Both the position numbers and the translations under genes were made by a program. Of a DNA stretch of 64,000 nt, positions 21,241 to 31,785 are shown in pieces (the stretch's first letter is position 1; every line of letters begins with the position of its first letter). A model generated the notes under the pieces. The model was given only the letters and a program-made list of their open reading frames with translations. It had not been told where the DNA came from and made no database searches. Origin of the DNA: Saccharina japonica (lineage: Eukaryota; Sar; Phaeophyceae; Laminariales; Laminariaceae); contig MEHQ01004477.1 of NCBI GenBank assembly GCA_008828725.1, forward strand, positions 1 to 64,000, in the 5' to 3' direction.

Positions 21241-23516
21241 GTGCACGGCCGAGGGGGGCTCGTTTTTTTTTAACGTTTTTCACGTTAGGTGTCACTGATG
21301 GCACACTGCTTTACATCCCGCGATGAGTATACTCCGCTAACATTCCGCCGTCGCCATACTTCGTATGTCGTTTGGGGTCAATGAGGCCTCGCTGCTGCGA
21401 CCAGCCGGAGACTCTCACCCAGGGCTACTACCCCCGCATTGATTCGCCGATAATCAACGCGGCACCTCGTCGAGAAGAGTAGTTACTCTGGTAACATGCC
21501 GTCGTCGCATTAATTTGTATATAGTTTGGGACCAATGAGGCCTCTCTACTGCGGCATTATATCACACTCGTTCTTGCCGTCGCTTTTGTTCTTTTCTACA
21601 TGCCGTAGCTCATTTTTATACTATTCTCCTTCCCGCAGGTTGTTTGTCGTCTCTATTAAACCCGAACTTTTACCTTGGCTTCTAGTGCGTCCGGCTTCGA
21701 TTGACCCGTCGGAGTGCTATGTATGAACTTGCACACTGCTCGGGCAAAGTCAGGGCGTCCGCTTTTATCAACGACGTTTCGCGAGAACGCGTGACGCCCA
21801 CCGCAACCGGTAGATGTTTGTAACCCCTACGCTCCTGAGCTCGATACGAGTATAATACTCCGCGGATCGTGTATCTTGAAGGCTTAAGTATTGATAAAAC
21901 CAAAATACCAAAATAATGATGTTCTGAGATCATGGTCTGACCTAAAACTAAAGCACCAAGCATTCCTGTCAACGTTGAAATTATAACAGCGTAGTGCAGT
22001 GCAAGATAGAGTGATTTGCGCAAGTTTTCAAAAGCATCCAGGTTGTTGAGTGGTATTCTAAAACTGGAGAGCAAAAGCGCAAACTACCGGCTTGCTGCCG
22101 TAATTCTTGTCATAAGGCCCAACCAATCATGTTTCAAAACCAGAGGGTGTGTCCTTTGTGTAGCAGCCATTATTTGGCAACTCAATGAATTACCCCCCAA
22201 AAAAAATAAAATAAAAATAACAATCAATGATAATCGTGGGCTAATTTGATACAAGTATACAGGAGTCCGCACCTCCACCACCGCGATAAAAATGTCACCA
22301 ACCCAAAAAAATCGTCCGGTAAAAAAACTAAACAGTTGGCGTTGTTGGCATCAACTCCACGGCTGCACGTTAAAATCAAAGCATTTGCCGCATCAACTCT
22401 CAACCCCTTTTCCCTCTAGCGGAGCATGTGTACCTTGTACACGTATACATATATTCAACCCTTCAGCTTACCTGTTCTTCAAGCATGGCCTGAGCAGAAC
22501 GGCACCCGGCGGCGTCGGTGACGAGTCCCTTCAACCGGGCACCGTCAAGCCACAGATCGATGCCCGTAGCCTTGGCTATATCAAGAACGAAGGCGGGCTG
22601 CACGTCCTTGCTCTTCGTGGCGGCGTCCTTTGGCGGGGGTGTGCCGATCCACGGCTTCGGCCGGACGTGTACCTTCACGCCACGGCTGCGCCATTGCTCC
22701 ACTCTCCTGGCAATCACGCCACACTGTCAGAAGTGTGGAAACCCAGGGAGATGGTTTGAAAGAAGAGGTTGAAGGTCGCGGAAGGGGGTCAAAACAACAC
22801 TCGTCACAGAATAAACCACCACACGTAGATTACGCGCATGGGAACGCACTTTAAATAGAAGGAAAACCCTCAAACCTCTAATACTAGCAAAGCAACGTAA
22901 GACAGGCAGGTTCCTCGCGAAGAAACTCAATCCAGCCAAGCCGGGCATCAGCGGGGATTGCGATCTATCTAGAGATTGGGTGGCGATAACTGAATGGAAC
23001 GACATCCACCAAACGACGTCACTCACCACTGATTTCAGCACATCCGAGTTTTCCCTTCCATCTAGCCTCACTGCCAGCACACGCGTCTCCTGCCACCATG
23101 GCACTAGAGAAATGAGGCCAGGGCGCACCTCGGCCTCCTCCTCGATTGAGCAAAGCGCACTTGGCGCAAAGAATCGTCGCATGGCGCAGGGACTGAACAT
23201 TTCTACCTGTTGCAAAGAAGGGAGCGTCGACGTATGCAATATTGCGCAGAACGCTCAAGTATTGGAGCCAATTCACGCTTTTCTCGTGTTACCTACTGGA
23301 AGGGGGCATCACGTGTCGTGGGGAAAGACTCTCGAATAGAGCTACGCTTGGTCTGTTCTGAGCGGCCGTGCCACTTTCCTGAACCGAACAGGGGCGGAGG
23401 TAGAGTAGGGGGGGGTGTTGCAGGGCTTTCATGTCACGCCTTACTGTCAGTTAGCTTACCGTCTCGATTGCGTGCGGCAGCTGGGACACAAGGACATCCA
23501 CGACAGAAGGGAAGAG
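21241..23516. repeat. Tandem duplication, copy 2 (2.28 kb)
   Basis: Partner of 18499-20777 at an offset of about 2.74 kb, with scattered substitutions and few indels. Unlike copy 1 it continues without a break into the rest of gene Z exon d and the upstream exons, so copy 2 is probably the original and copy 1 the derived, truncated one. Confidence 0.92.
21300..21835 (-). mobile_element. Crypton 3'-tail in duplication copy 2
   Basis: Same content as 18560-19090: recombinase C-terminal remnants (SRETSLIKADALTL) and the 3' tail. It sits directly downstream of the last recognisable exon of gene Z in the same orientation. Confidence 0.75.
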
Positions 23517-25027
23517 CCCGTCGACATGCTTGTCGTCGCCCTGAACACTCAACTCTCCAGCCTCAGTGTCGAGCTCGACCTGCAAATGAAGGGGAAAATC
23601 AATGACCCTCAGCCAACGAAACAAATGGTGAATCACGATCGGCATACCGTCACACTACTGGGGCTCTGCTCAAGCCAGGATCGTTTCCGGCAACTCACGA
23701 TGTATGACCGTGCGGCTCGAGGATCCCCTCGACAACTCAGCTACAGAATTCACAATGAATTTATGCATTAATCACTTTTACGCGGTGTTATCACGCCCCT
23801 ACGCCTTATCATCGCGCCATTGCGCTGCTGAAGGCGAGGGTCCTATAATAACACACGCGCTAGTCGAAACTCGCGCATTTCGATGCCAAGCACCCACACT
23901 CGTCTTCCACCGCCACCGAAACTCAAGAGGTGTCGGTACACAATCGCCACACAACCACACGATTCCAGGTAAGGCAGTTGTCCAATCACAAGCACGGCGT
24001 CCAGGGCATTTGCTTACGACTCCACCCGCTACAATGCCAGCGAGTAAGAAGCCAGAGTGTTTACTACCAAGCACCGCAGTGCACTCACCTTCGCCGAGTC
24101 GGTGTCTCTGAAAACACATTTTTGTAGGCTGCGATTATTCCCAACCCCCATGCGTACGCACATTTTCCATTCGCGGAACGACAGGCGCTTAAGCATTGGG
24201 GTGACACAGTGTGTCAACCCCCACAGCTGGACCACCTGCAGGCGCCGGTCCGCCTCACGCGGGGCAGCGGCCGACAAAAATTGCGGCCATTGCTGCGGAG
24301 GTGCACCGGCAGCAGCTCCAGCGCCGATATATGTTGGTGAAAATGCCAAAACGTCGGGCTCCACTTTGAGGGCAACTATGCCGTAACGATCGGCAAGCCT
24401 TTGGTAGAACTCGGGGCATGGTATGTCCTTCTCGAGGATGAGGTTCGCAAAGCACGGTTTCTCTCCTTGAACAGCTTGCCGTGCTCGGACCAATGTGAAG
24501 TCCGACGGCTGGAGATACGAAACCATGGGGGCAAGTGCGCGGAGCAAGGGAACAGACAGGGTTTCTAACATGCCCGAGACCTTTCTTGACGAGGTCCTGC
24601 GAGAAAACACAGTAAACACAGCACGAGCCCTATTTCACGATTTGTTCAACGGCCTGCCCGTTGTGCTTGTGTCGACCATGCCTGAGGCACTAGCGGAAGC
24701 TCTTGAGCAACAATCTGGCGCATGGCGGCGCCTTGCGCTACTCAGTAAAATAGAACCCCCATCTGCATGTTTAACTCGTGCGCTTCCTTCACACCCCATC
24801 GAATGCCATCGTGCTAAATAGGCTTAACGGTGTTTTCTTCCGGTGTATCTTGCCTGGAAGCCGTCTTCTCTGCAGACGCGAAGCCCATGCTCGAAGCACT
24901 GCGCGGCCTTCCGGGGCATGTTGCAGCGGCCTTGCCCGGTGATGGACACAATGTTTCGTTCGGTGTCGACCTGGTAAGTCCCACCGAACATTTTGTGGAA
25001 CGAGTCCACGAAAACCCTCATCGTGTC
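22472..25027 (-). CDS. Gene Z, multi-exon gene of unknown function
   Basis: Minus-strand exons with good splice signals: a 24854-25027 (start uncertain; GC-type donor CAG|GCAAGA or read-through to a stop at 24824), b 24089-24596, c 23699-23740, d 23460-23579, e 23027-23206, f 22472-22723. Exon b (508 bp) begins with one base of a split codon and ends in phase 0; c, d, e and f are 42, 120, 180 and 252 bp, all phase 0, so b to f join into one open frame of about 367 codons. The a-b junction does not fit in phase, so an exon may be missing. After f a normal donor (CAG|GTAAGC) leads to no convincing next exon, and a Crypton tail follows, so the 3' end seems lost. The product is soluble-looking with no signal peptide or membrane segment. 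No domain is recognised; host gene and transposon cargo are both possible. Confidence 0.6.
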
Positions 25028-25089
25028 CTGGAGTATGGTGGGGTGGAGTAAGACTCAGTTGAAACCGAGGATGGCATCGACAAACATAA

Positions 25090-25602
25090 CAGCTAAATCT
25101 CGGTCGGGGCGAAGACAATGAGGTTGTAATTGAAACACCAAAACGGAAAACGTCGGCTTCGCACCCCGCCTGAACCACGTTCTTGTCGCGGCATTGGCTT
25201 ATATTTCCTAAATCTGCTGTAAGGTAGCCTGCTTGTTTGCCCCCGTCGCGTCTCAGGGTGCCCTATCCGATCCATCTACGAGAACGTCTTCACAGCGAAA
25301 CCTACACACAAACATTCGATCGGCTTGCACGCGGAAAGAAGAAACCACTAACAGCAGGACTTCATCGAACATCATATGTAGTGGTTAGGCAGGCATCCGC
25401 TCAAATGACAACGGCAAGCAGGCAATCCTTCAAATAAATCGCGAGGCAATCATCAACGTCACCACAAAACATGACCCGGTGGGACAACACACAGCGCGCC
25501 ACGATCTCAATATTATCCTACCATCGAGGTTCCAGCTGCACCACGAGACTCGTCTACCCCATTGTAAGCTCGGGGAGTCAAGACTCGTGCAACTATATAC
25601 CA
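25090..25602. repeat. Long direct repeat R1
   Basis: Matches 27690-28205 at roughly three quarters identity by eye (shared AGGTAGCCTGCTTGTTTGCC, ATCATCAACGTCACCACAAA, ATCCTACCATCGAG). R1 and R2 bracket family X copy A. The ends are not TG...CA, so LTR status is not supported. Its left end lies just upstream of gene Z exon a. Confidence 0.75.
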
Positions 25603-27689
25603 TGATAAACTACTAATACCGCTGTGCAACAGGACAGAGTGCGCTGGCGAACGTGAACGCCCAACTCCTTTTCGCAGAAGCTGCAGGCTGGACCACCGGG
25701 GCTTGTCCCACCCACCTCTTCTTCTGGCTCGTACCGAACACGGACGGACATCATCTTGGCGATGCCCGCTCCAGCTTCTGGAAGCGGCTGCTCCGTGTCT
25801 GATGGCAGCGTTTCGGCAGGCCCACCGACGTGTGCGTCGGCCGCCGGCCCCACACCGGCTCGAGCTTCCTCCACGCCGCGACCATGTCCTGACGCACCGC
25901 CTTCCGGGGAGGCACCCACCATGCCCACTCCAAACGGGGCTTCAGGAGCAGCGATTTCGTAAAATAACTCTGCAGCCACCCCACAGAAACCATCGGACCT
26001 GGTATCAAGTGCACTGTGCATCAAATCCACCCCCCCCACCGGGTAGATAGGCAAATATGACAAGGCGGAGATAAGATTATGCGACAGCAAAGCCGGTGGT
26101 GCAAGGGAAAGGGTGAGAGGTGGGACGGACGGGCGCGTGGACGTGCAGTCGAGAGGGAAACGGCGAGGGGGGAGGTGGCGCTCCAACTATTGGGGGATAC
26201 GCGCGAGCACACAGGCCTCCTGCAACGCCCGCGAAACATCGACAACATTTCCACTCACGAACTCGCATGCCTTTCGACCATTTGTTGGCGACTACATGTT
26301 TATTTGTACCGCGCTGCACTATAGAGCATCCCCGAGTTCGATAATAAGTACTGTACATGTGATCAAACCCCCGAGACAAAAAAAACAATTAAACAATTAT
26401 CACCCCCTATTGTATGCGTCGTATCACCGAAGTCCGAAAATATATACAATGAGTTACTAACACACCCCTACCTATACAAATCGTCGAAACTTATCGATTA
26501 ATTGCTTCACGACGACTCCGTATGTTTAGCTTTATCGGTCAAAATATCGCATAACCGCGTACAGGCACCAGACAGGGACAAACACGGCAGGAGTGAGACT
26601 ACCGCCTTAACGGTCAACAGTCACAACGAACGAACAAACAGCACCTCACACTTTTTCCGACTCACCACCCTGGCATCTTCACCACGTCGCCGAATGAACG
26701 GGGCACACCTGCTCCCTGCCGCGGAGATGTCTCCTGTATCAGAAGGCATCGACGAGAGGGGGAGGCGGGGAGCGGGGATAGGCGGGGGTGCAAAAAACGT
26801 AACAGCTCAGCTCCATATCTCACCGAATATACCGATTTCCTCATTTAAGCGAAGGACAAAACACGAACCCGACACGACCAATACATGAACCAAGCGCAAA
26901 CGAGACACTGCGCAATCCAATCGACACCAACAGACCGAGCGGAACACTGACACCGAAACGACCGTCAAGCCAAAGGAGAACAATCGTGTGAAATATATAC
27001 AGCCGAAATAAACAAAGCCGGAATAAACATTTGCGTGCGAGGTGGTCGAGTCGATAAGGCGTGTACCGCTGTACGGTAGGCATGTTACCCGCGAAGCGCG
27101 CGGCCGGACGTCTCGCAAGATGCCCGCCGCGAGACAAGCCTCCTTTGCGGTACTTACGGCACCTTGCAAAGTGAAGTTCAACCTCATAGAAAACGTTTGG
27201 CGCACCATCCAGGCTTCATTGTCCACCTATCAACGACATCAGCCCCGCGCTACGGTATGGGTAGCACCTAAACTTTACGAGCCTCCTCGCTTGGGAAGCT
27301 GTACACCCCACCCCACAACTGATATACTTCGAGAACAAGTGCAAGCTACTGTTAGCCCGATACGCGATTGGATGGGCTGAATAACACGATTTATAGCGCA
27401 TGGAAGGTGCGAGGTACTGGGTGTTTTAGGTCGTCCGTTGGGGAGCCCCGTCAGTCACAACTGTTTGAGCTAACGGGGCTCCTCAAGCCATGGTCGGGGG
27501 CAACAACCACATATAGAGAGGCACCCCAGCCCACTCGGCCTGTAAAACGCGCGACGACTCATTGTCCGGGTTGTCGCTGTTTCGACGCGTACCGGGAAAA
27601 CACAATACCTCGCATAGAGCGGCAGGGAAAGGCTTGTGCTGCTACCAAGCGTGCAAGGACTATCGGCGTACCCGAAAGGAACATAACGT
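25603..27689 (-). mobile_element. Family X, copy A (degenerate)
   Basis: Shares about 2.1 kb with copy B (31786-33860). Exon-like pieces on the minus strand include one ending VKMPG before GTGAGT (about 26690) and one starting after TTTTACAG with GWGAS (about 27540). The minus frame 25593-26186 stays open for 198 codons in A, and its counterpart stays open in B (31765-32292), encoding an acidic Gly/Pro-rich stretch with CSFCEK. The opposite strand has two stops in A. Substitutions change many residues, so current coding is doubtful. Family identity is unknown. Confidence 0.55.
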
Positions 27690-28205
27690 AGCAGTTTAAT
27701 CGCGGTCAGGGCCAAGACAATCAGGTTCCATTGAAATACCTATGATATTGCATGGTATCCCCCGCCTGGACCACGCCCTTGTCGCGACATTGACTTCTCT
27801 GCTCCAAAGCTGCTGCAAGGTAGCCTGCTTGTTTGCCCCCGTTGTGTCTCAGAGTGTCCTATCCGACCCACCTCCGAGGACGTCTCCAGAGGGAAAACTA
27901 CACACAACGAATAGCTGACCTTCACGCGGAAATAGGAACCACCAACAACCAGGATTCCATCGAACATCGTCTGGAGTGGTTAGATAGACACCCGCATAGA
28001 TGGCAACGGCAACCACGTAACCCTTTAAATACTTCGCAAGGCGATCATCAACGTCACCACAAAACCATTACCTGTTGGAACATTACACAGCGGATCTCGA
28101 TAGCATCCTACCATCGAGATCCTAATAATAGCAGCACCATAAGACGTGTCCGCCGCATCGCAGGTTCGGACAGTAAAGACTCGTGCGACTATATAAATAT
28201 ATATA
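27690..28205. repeat. Long direct repeat R2
   Basis: Second copy of R1. Both end near ACTCGTGC.ACTATATA. The R1-X-R2 order could come from tandem duplication of a roughly 2.6 kb unit or from a terminal-repeat element. Confidence 0.75.
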
Positions 28206-28955
28206 ATAATGTATGGCCAATGCTAGGCCATGCATTGGCAAGACATTTTCTACCGTGTCAGCCTCAGTATCGGAATATCGACACTTCAATTTTTCTTTCT
28301 TCGAGCGCTCTCTTCGAGGATCGGCTTCAACGCCCCTCGCCCTTCGTTCCCCCTGCATACCTCACCGTGAACGCGTGCTGGGGCTGAGAGAGACCCGCGA
28401 GAAGTAGGCACAATCTTGGATTTTGGGTGGCATACTCGAGAATTTCTTTAAATCTTGACAGGGGGAGTGGTAGTACGCAAATGCGAAGGGGTAACTTTAT
28501 AAAATAATTGCAGTAGTAGCAATCACATTTTGGCAGCCCTTTGGATCGTCGGCTCTGAAGAGTCGCTGTCCATGTTGCTTCGCGGTCCATCCTCGAGTGA
28601 GTGTCTACGGTAGGTGCACTATACACTTCACAGTGTTGCTGTGGCGAGAGGATCGACTTCAACGCCCCTCGCCCTTCGTACTCCGTTAAATGCCTCCCCG
28701 TGAACCGTGAACGCGTGCGGGATGTCAAGCGTTTTCATTCAACTTGCCGCTCCCCAGAGGGCAGGTTGCTGCAAAACAAAACGACGTTGGCATCTGACTT
28801 TGTCCCAAAGACTCGGATGTTACCTGTGAAAAATGTAAGATACATAGAGAACTACACCCAGTTACAGTAGCACCACGAGGAGCATGCACACAAAACAAAT
28901 GTTTTCCTCGGATGAGGTATTACATTTCCTTTATGTCGTTCTTCTCTATGCAAAT
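28206..28955. other. Gene-free stretch with an 85-bp direct repeat
   Basis: 28320-28400 and 28652-28735 share TCAACGCCCCTCGCCCTTCG and TGAACGCGTGC. No gene. The short open frames here overlap on opposite strands without splice support. Confidence 0.55.
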
Positions 28956-28984
28956 ATCCCATCTTGTTATATGTTGTTCTTGCA

Positions 28985-31375
28985 AAGGTACACGAGCACA
29001 CAAACAGCTGTGATTTCTGCCGATCGAATGTACCAGGTATAAACGAACGACCATGTTTGTATGAGTACGTACAGCTTCAGGAACAGGTACAACAGTAAGC
29101 TCGAGCGTTGTATGAGTACGAGCACATACTGTACTTCGAGTATATTTAGGATGAACGAGCACGCATGCTCTACTATGCAGGGCTGCTGTTCTGTGCCCCT
29201 TTACATACCAGGTATTATGATATGATATTTTTCGAGTATCATCTCGCTTTTCCTTTCTTGGGTTTTGTTTGAGATTTGTTTTCGAACCTGACAACACCCG
29301 GATGTTTGGTTTTTAATGTGAAAGATCTCCCACATTTGAAGTTGGGTGCATTTATTTAATGGGCCCCTTCGGCAAAAAATATTAGAGCAAATAAAAAACA
29401 AATCCGTTTTTTTTCAGTTGCCACACTATTTCTGGTATAATTTCTACTTTTTCATGACTCTCTACGGAAAATGACATTGCTCTGGTTCCATTGCTCATAA
29501 TGTCAACCGATGAAAAGTGTTAGAGAGCGTAGGTCATGGTCAACATTTGTGTCTCAGGAGGCGTATCGATCAGACGCCTTTTTCATCACGAAATATTCCT
29601 CTTACTCAAACACGACTCGCCATACCCCTGGTACCCACGGACGAATGTGAAAAATGGCAGTTTCTCCGGCTGCTGATACTGTTTTGACGCAGCTTTTGGA
29701 CGAGGACGCCGAGCACTGGTAGGCCAACCTACCTGGGCCTCTAGTTCGACCGTCCGTAGCGTCCTATGTGGCCAAAGCAGAGTGTAGGTATCAAACACGA
29801 GCTCCGAAACGATAAAAAGTCTTGATACGGAGCACTTTCGTTTGGTGATGCAAACACAGCAACGCCTACGCTCCCTTGCAATCCAAGAGCCCCAACACTT
29901 CCTAGAGACTATAACGAACAAGCTATACGTTGGTCGGTCGGAGGTCTGAGCATGAGAACTGTAGCTATGCCGTGTTCCGTGAGGTGTACTGATATGGTGT
30001 TATTATACCAGACATAGTATTGCTGCTGTAAAAAGACGAAGTATAGTTTTTTAAACACTCGAGTACTCTTTTTTATGACGAAAGGGGCCCCTTGATTGTT
30101 GATTTTCGAATCTTGAGCCTGGACCTAGGATGTTTATTGCCAAAACCATTGATTTTTGCGGTTGGTTGCTAGAACACGTCGAGTGTATGATAATGTATGG
30201 ATGAACGAGCCTGTATGTATCATTACTCCGTACGAGTACGTACAGCTTCAGAAACAGGTACAACAGTAAGCTCGAGCGTTGTACGAGCACGAGCACATAC
30301 TGTACGTCGAGTATATGTAGGATTAACGAGTAGGCACGCTCTACTATGCAGGGCGGTTGTTCTGTGACTCTCTACATATTATGATATGATGTATTTCTAG
30401 TATCATCTTCCTTTTATTTTCTTGGCTTTTGCTTGAGATTGTTTTTCGAATCTTACAACACCCGGATGTTGGATTTTTAATGTGAAAGATATCCCACATT
30501 TGAAGTTGGGTGCATTTATTTCATTGTTGATTTTCGAATCTTGAGCCTGGATCTACGATGTTTATTGCCAAAACAATTGATTTTTGCGGTTGGTTGCTAA
30601 AACACGTCGAGTGTATGAGAATATATGGATGAACGAGCTGTATGTATCATTACTTCGCACGAGTACGTGCAGCTTCAGAAACAGGTACAGCAGTGAGCTC
30701 GAGCGTTGTAAGAGTACGAGCACATACTGTACTTCGAGTACATGAAGGATCAACGAGTACGCATTCTCTACTATGCAGGGCTGATGTTCTGAGCCTCTCT
30801 ACATATCAAGGTATTATAATTTTCGAGTATCATCTTGCTTTTCTTGGGTTTTGTTTGAGATTTGTTTTCGAATCTTACAACACCCGGATGTTGTATTTTT
30901 AATGTGAAAGGTATCCCACTTTTGAAGTTGAATGCATTTATTTTTTGTTGGTTTCCGAATCTCGAGCCTGGATCTACGATGTTTATTGTCAAAACCATTG
31001 ATTTTTGCGGTTGGTTGCTAGAACAAGTCGAGTGTATGATACTCTATGGATGAACGAGTATGTATAATTACTTCCCACGAGTACGTACAGCTTCCGAAAC
31101 AGGTATAGCAGTAAGCTCGAGCGTTGCATGAGTACGAGCACATACTGTACTTCGAGTATGAAGGAGTACGAGTACGCACGCTCTACTATGCAGGGCTGCT
31201 TTTATGTGCCTCTCTACATATTCTGGTACGATATTTTCCCGAATATCATCTTGCTTTTGTTGGGTTTTGTTTGAATTTGTTTTCGAGTCTTACAACACCC
31301 GGAGGTTGGATTTTTCGTGTGAATGCTATCCCACGTTTTGCATCGAAGTTGGGTGTATCTATTTACTACGTGCAC
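28985..31375. repeat. Tandem array, about 430-bp unit, four copies
   Basis: Copies at about 29035-29358, 30086-30527, 30528-30955 and 30956-31372. Each contains GTACGTACAGCTTC, AAGCTCGAGCGTTG, CACGCTCTACTATGCAGGGC, CAACACCCGGATGTTGG, AATGTGAAAGAT.TCCCAC and GATTTTTGCGGTTGGTTGCT. Copy 1 lacks the unit's first part because an insertion follows it. Frames are not conserved, so it is taken as non-coding. Confidence 0.9.
29360..30087. mobile_element. 0.73 kb insertion with GGGCCCCTT termini
   Basis: Interrupts the tandem array between a unit's end (GGGTGCATTTATTT) and the next unit's start (TTGTTGATTTTCGAATC), which are directly joined at the other unit boundaries. It starts GGGCCCCTTCGGCA and ends CGAAAGGGGCCCC, an imperfect terminal inverted repeat of about 11-13 bp. 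A clear target duplication could not be fixed because the flanks are T-rich. A 111-codon minus frame (29586-29921) shows no known transposase motif. Best read as a non-autonomous DNA transposon of undetermined superfamily. Confidence 0.6.
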
Positions 31376-31785
31376 AAGTGAATATATTTATGAAACATGT
31401 ACGAATATTAGGCTATTTATAGCAGTGGCAGCCCGTGCACGAGCACGTAAGTGTTTTAATTTTCAAAGTAATAATCATTGCGTTCAATGGCCCTTTTAGC
31501 GCCAATCCCTCTTTCATTTCGCCTCGATCAAGTTCATCATGGTTTTTACCCTGCTGCTGTACTTTTTTTGTGCTTTTCATGCGCTGATGTTCATTTAATA
31601 AAAACGTATTTAACGCCAGCGTGTTGCACCTATGCTTGCTTTCTTTGTTGTGAACCTTCATTTCCTCATAAATTATGAATTTCGGATGGAACTCTTGGCA
31701 ATCCTTTCAATTTCTGTTTTTGTTTTATTTTCTCGGATGGAACAATTCCAACTCCTTCCCTACCCTACCCATGCGAAGCCCTTGT
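31376..31785. other. Gene-free stretch
   Basis: Lies between the tandem array and family X copy B. A/T-rich with no repeats or splice-supported exons recognised. Confidence 0.5.

Noticed and set aside
25090..28205. LTR retrotransposon with R1 and R2 as LTRs
   Set aside because: No TG...CA ends, no primer-binding or polypurine tract recognised, no reverse transcriptase or integrase inside, and the repeats are too diverged for a young insertion.
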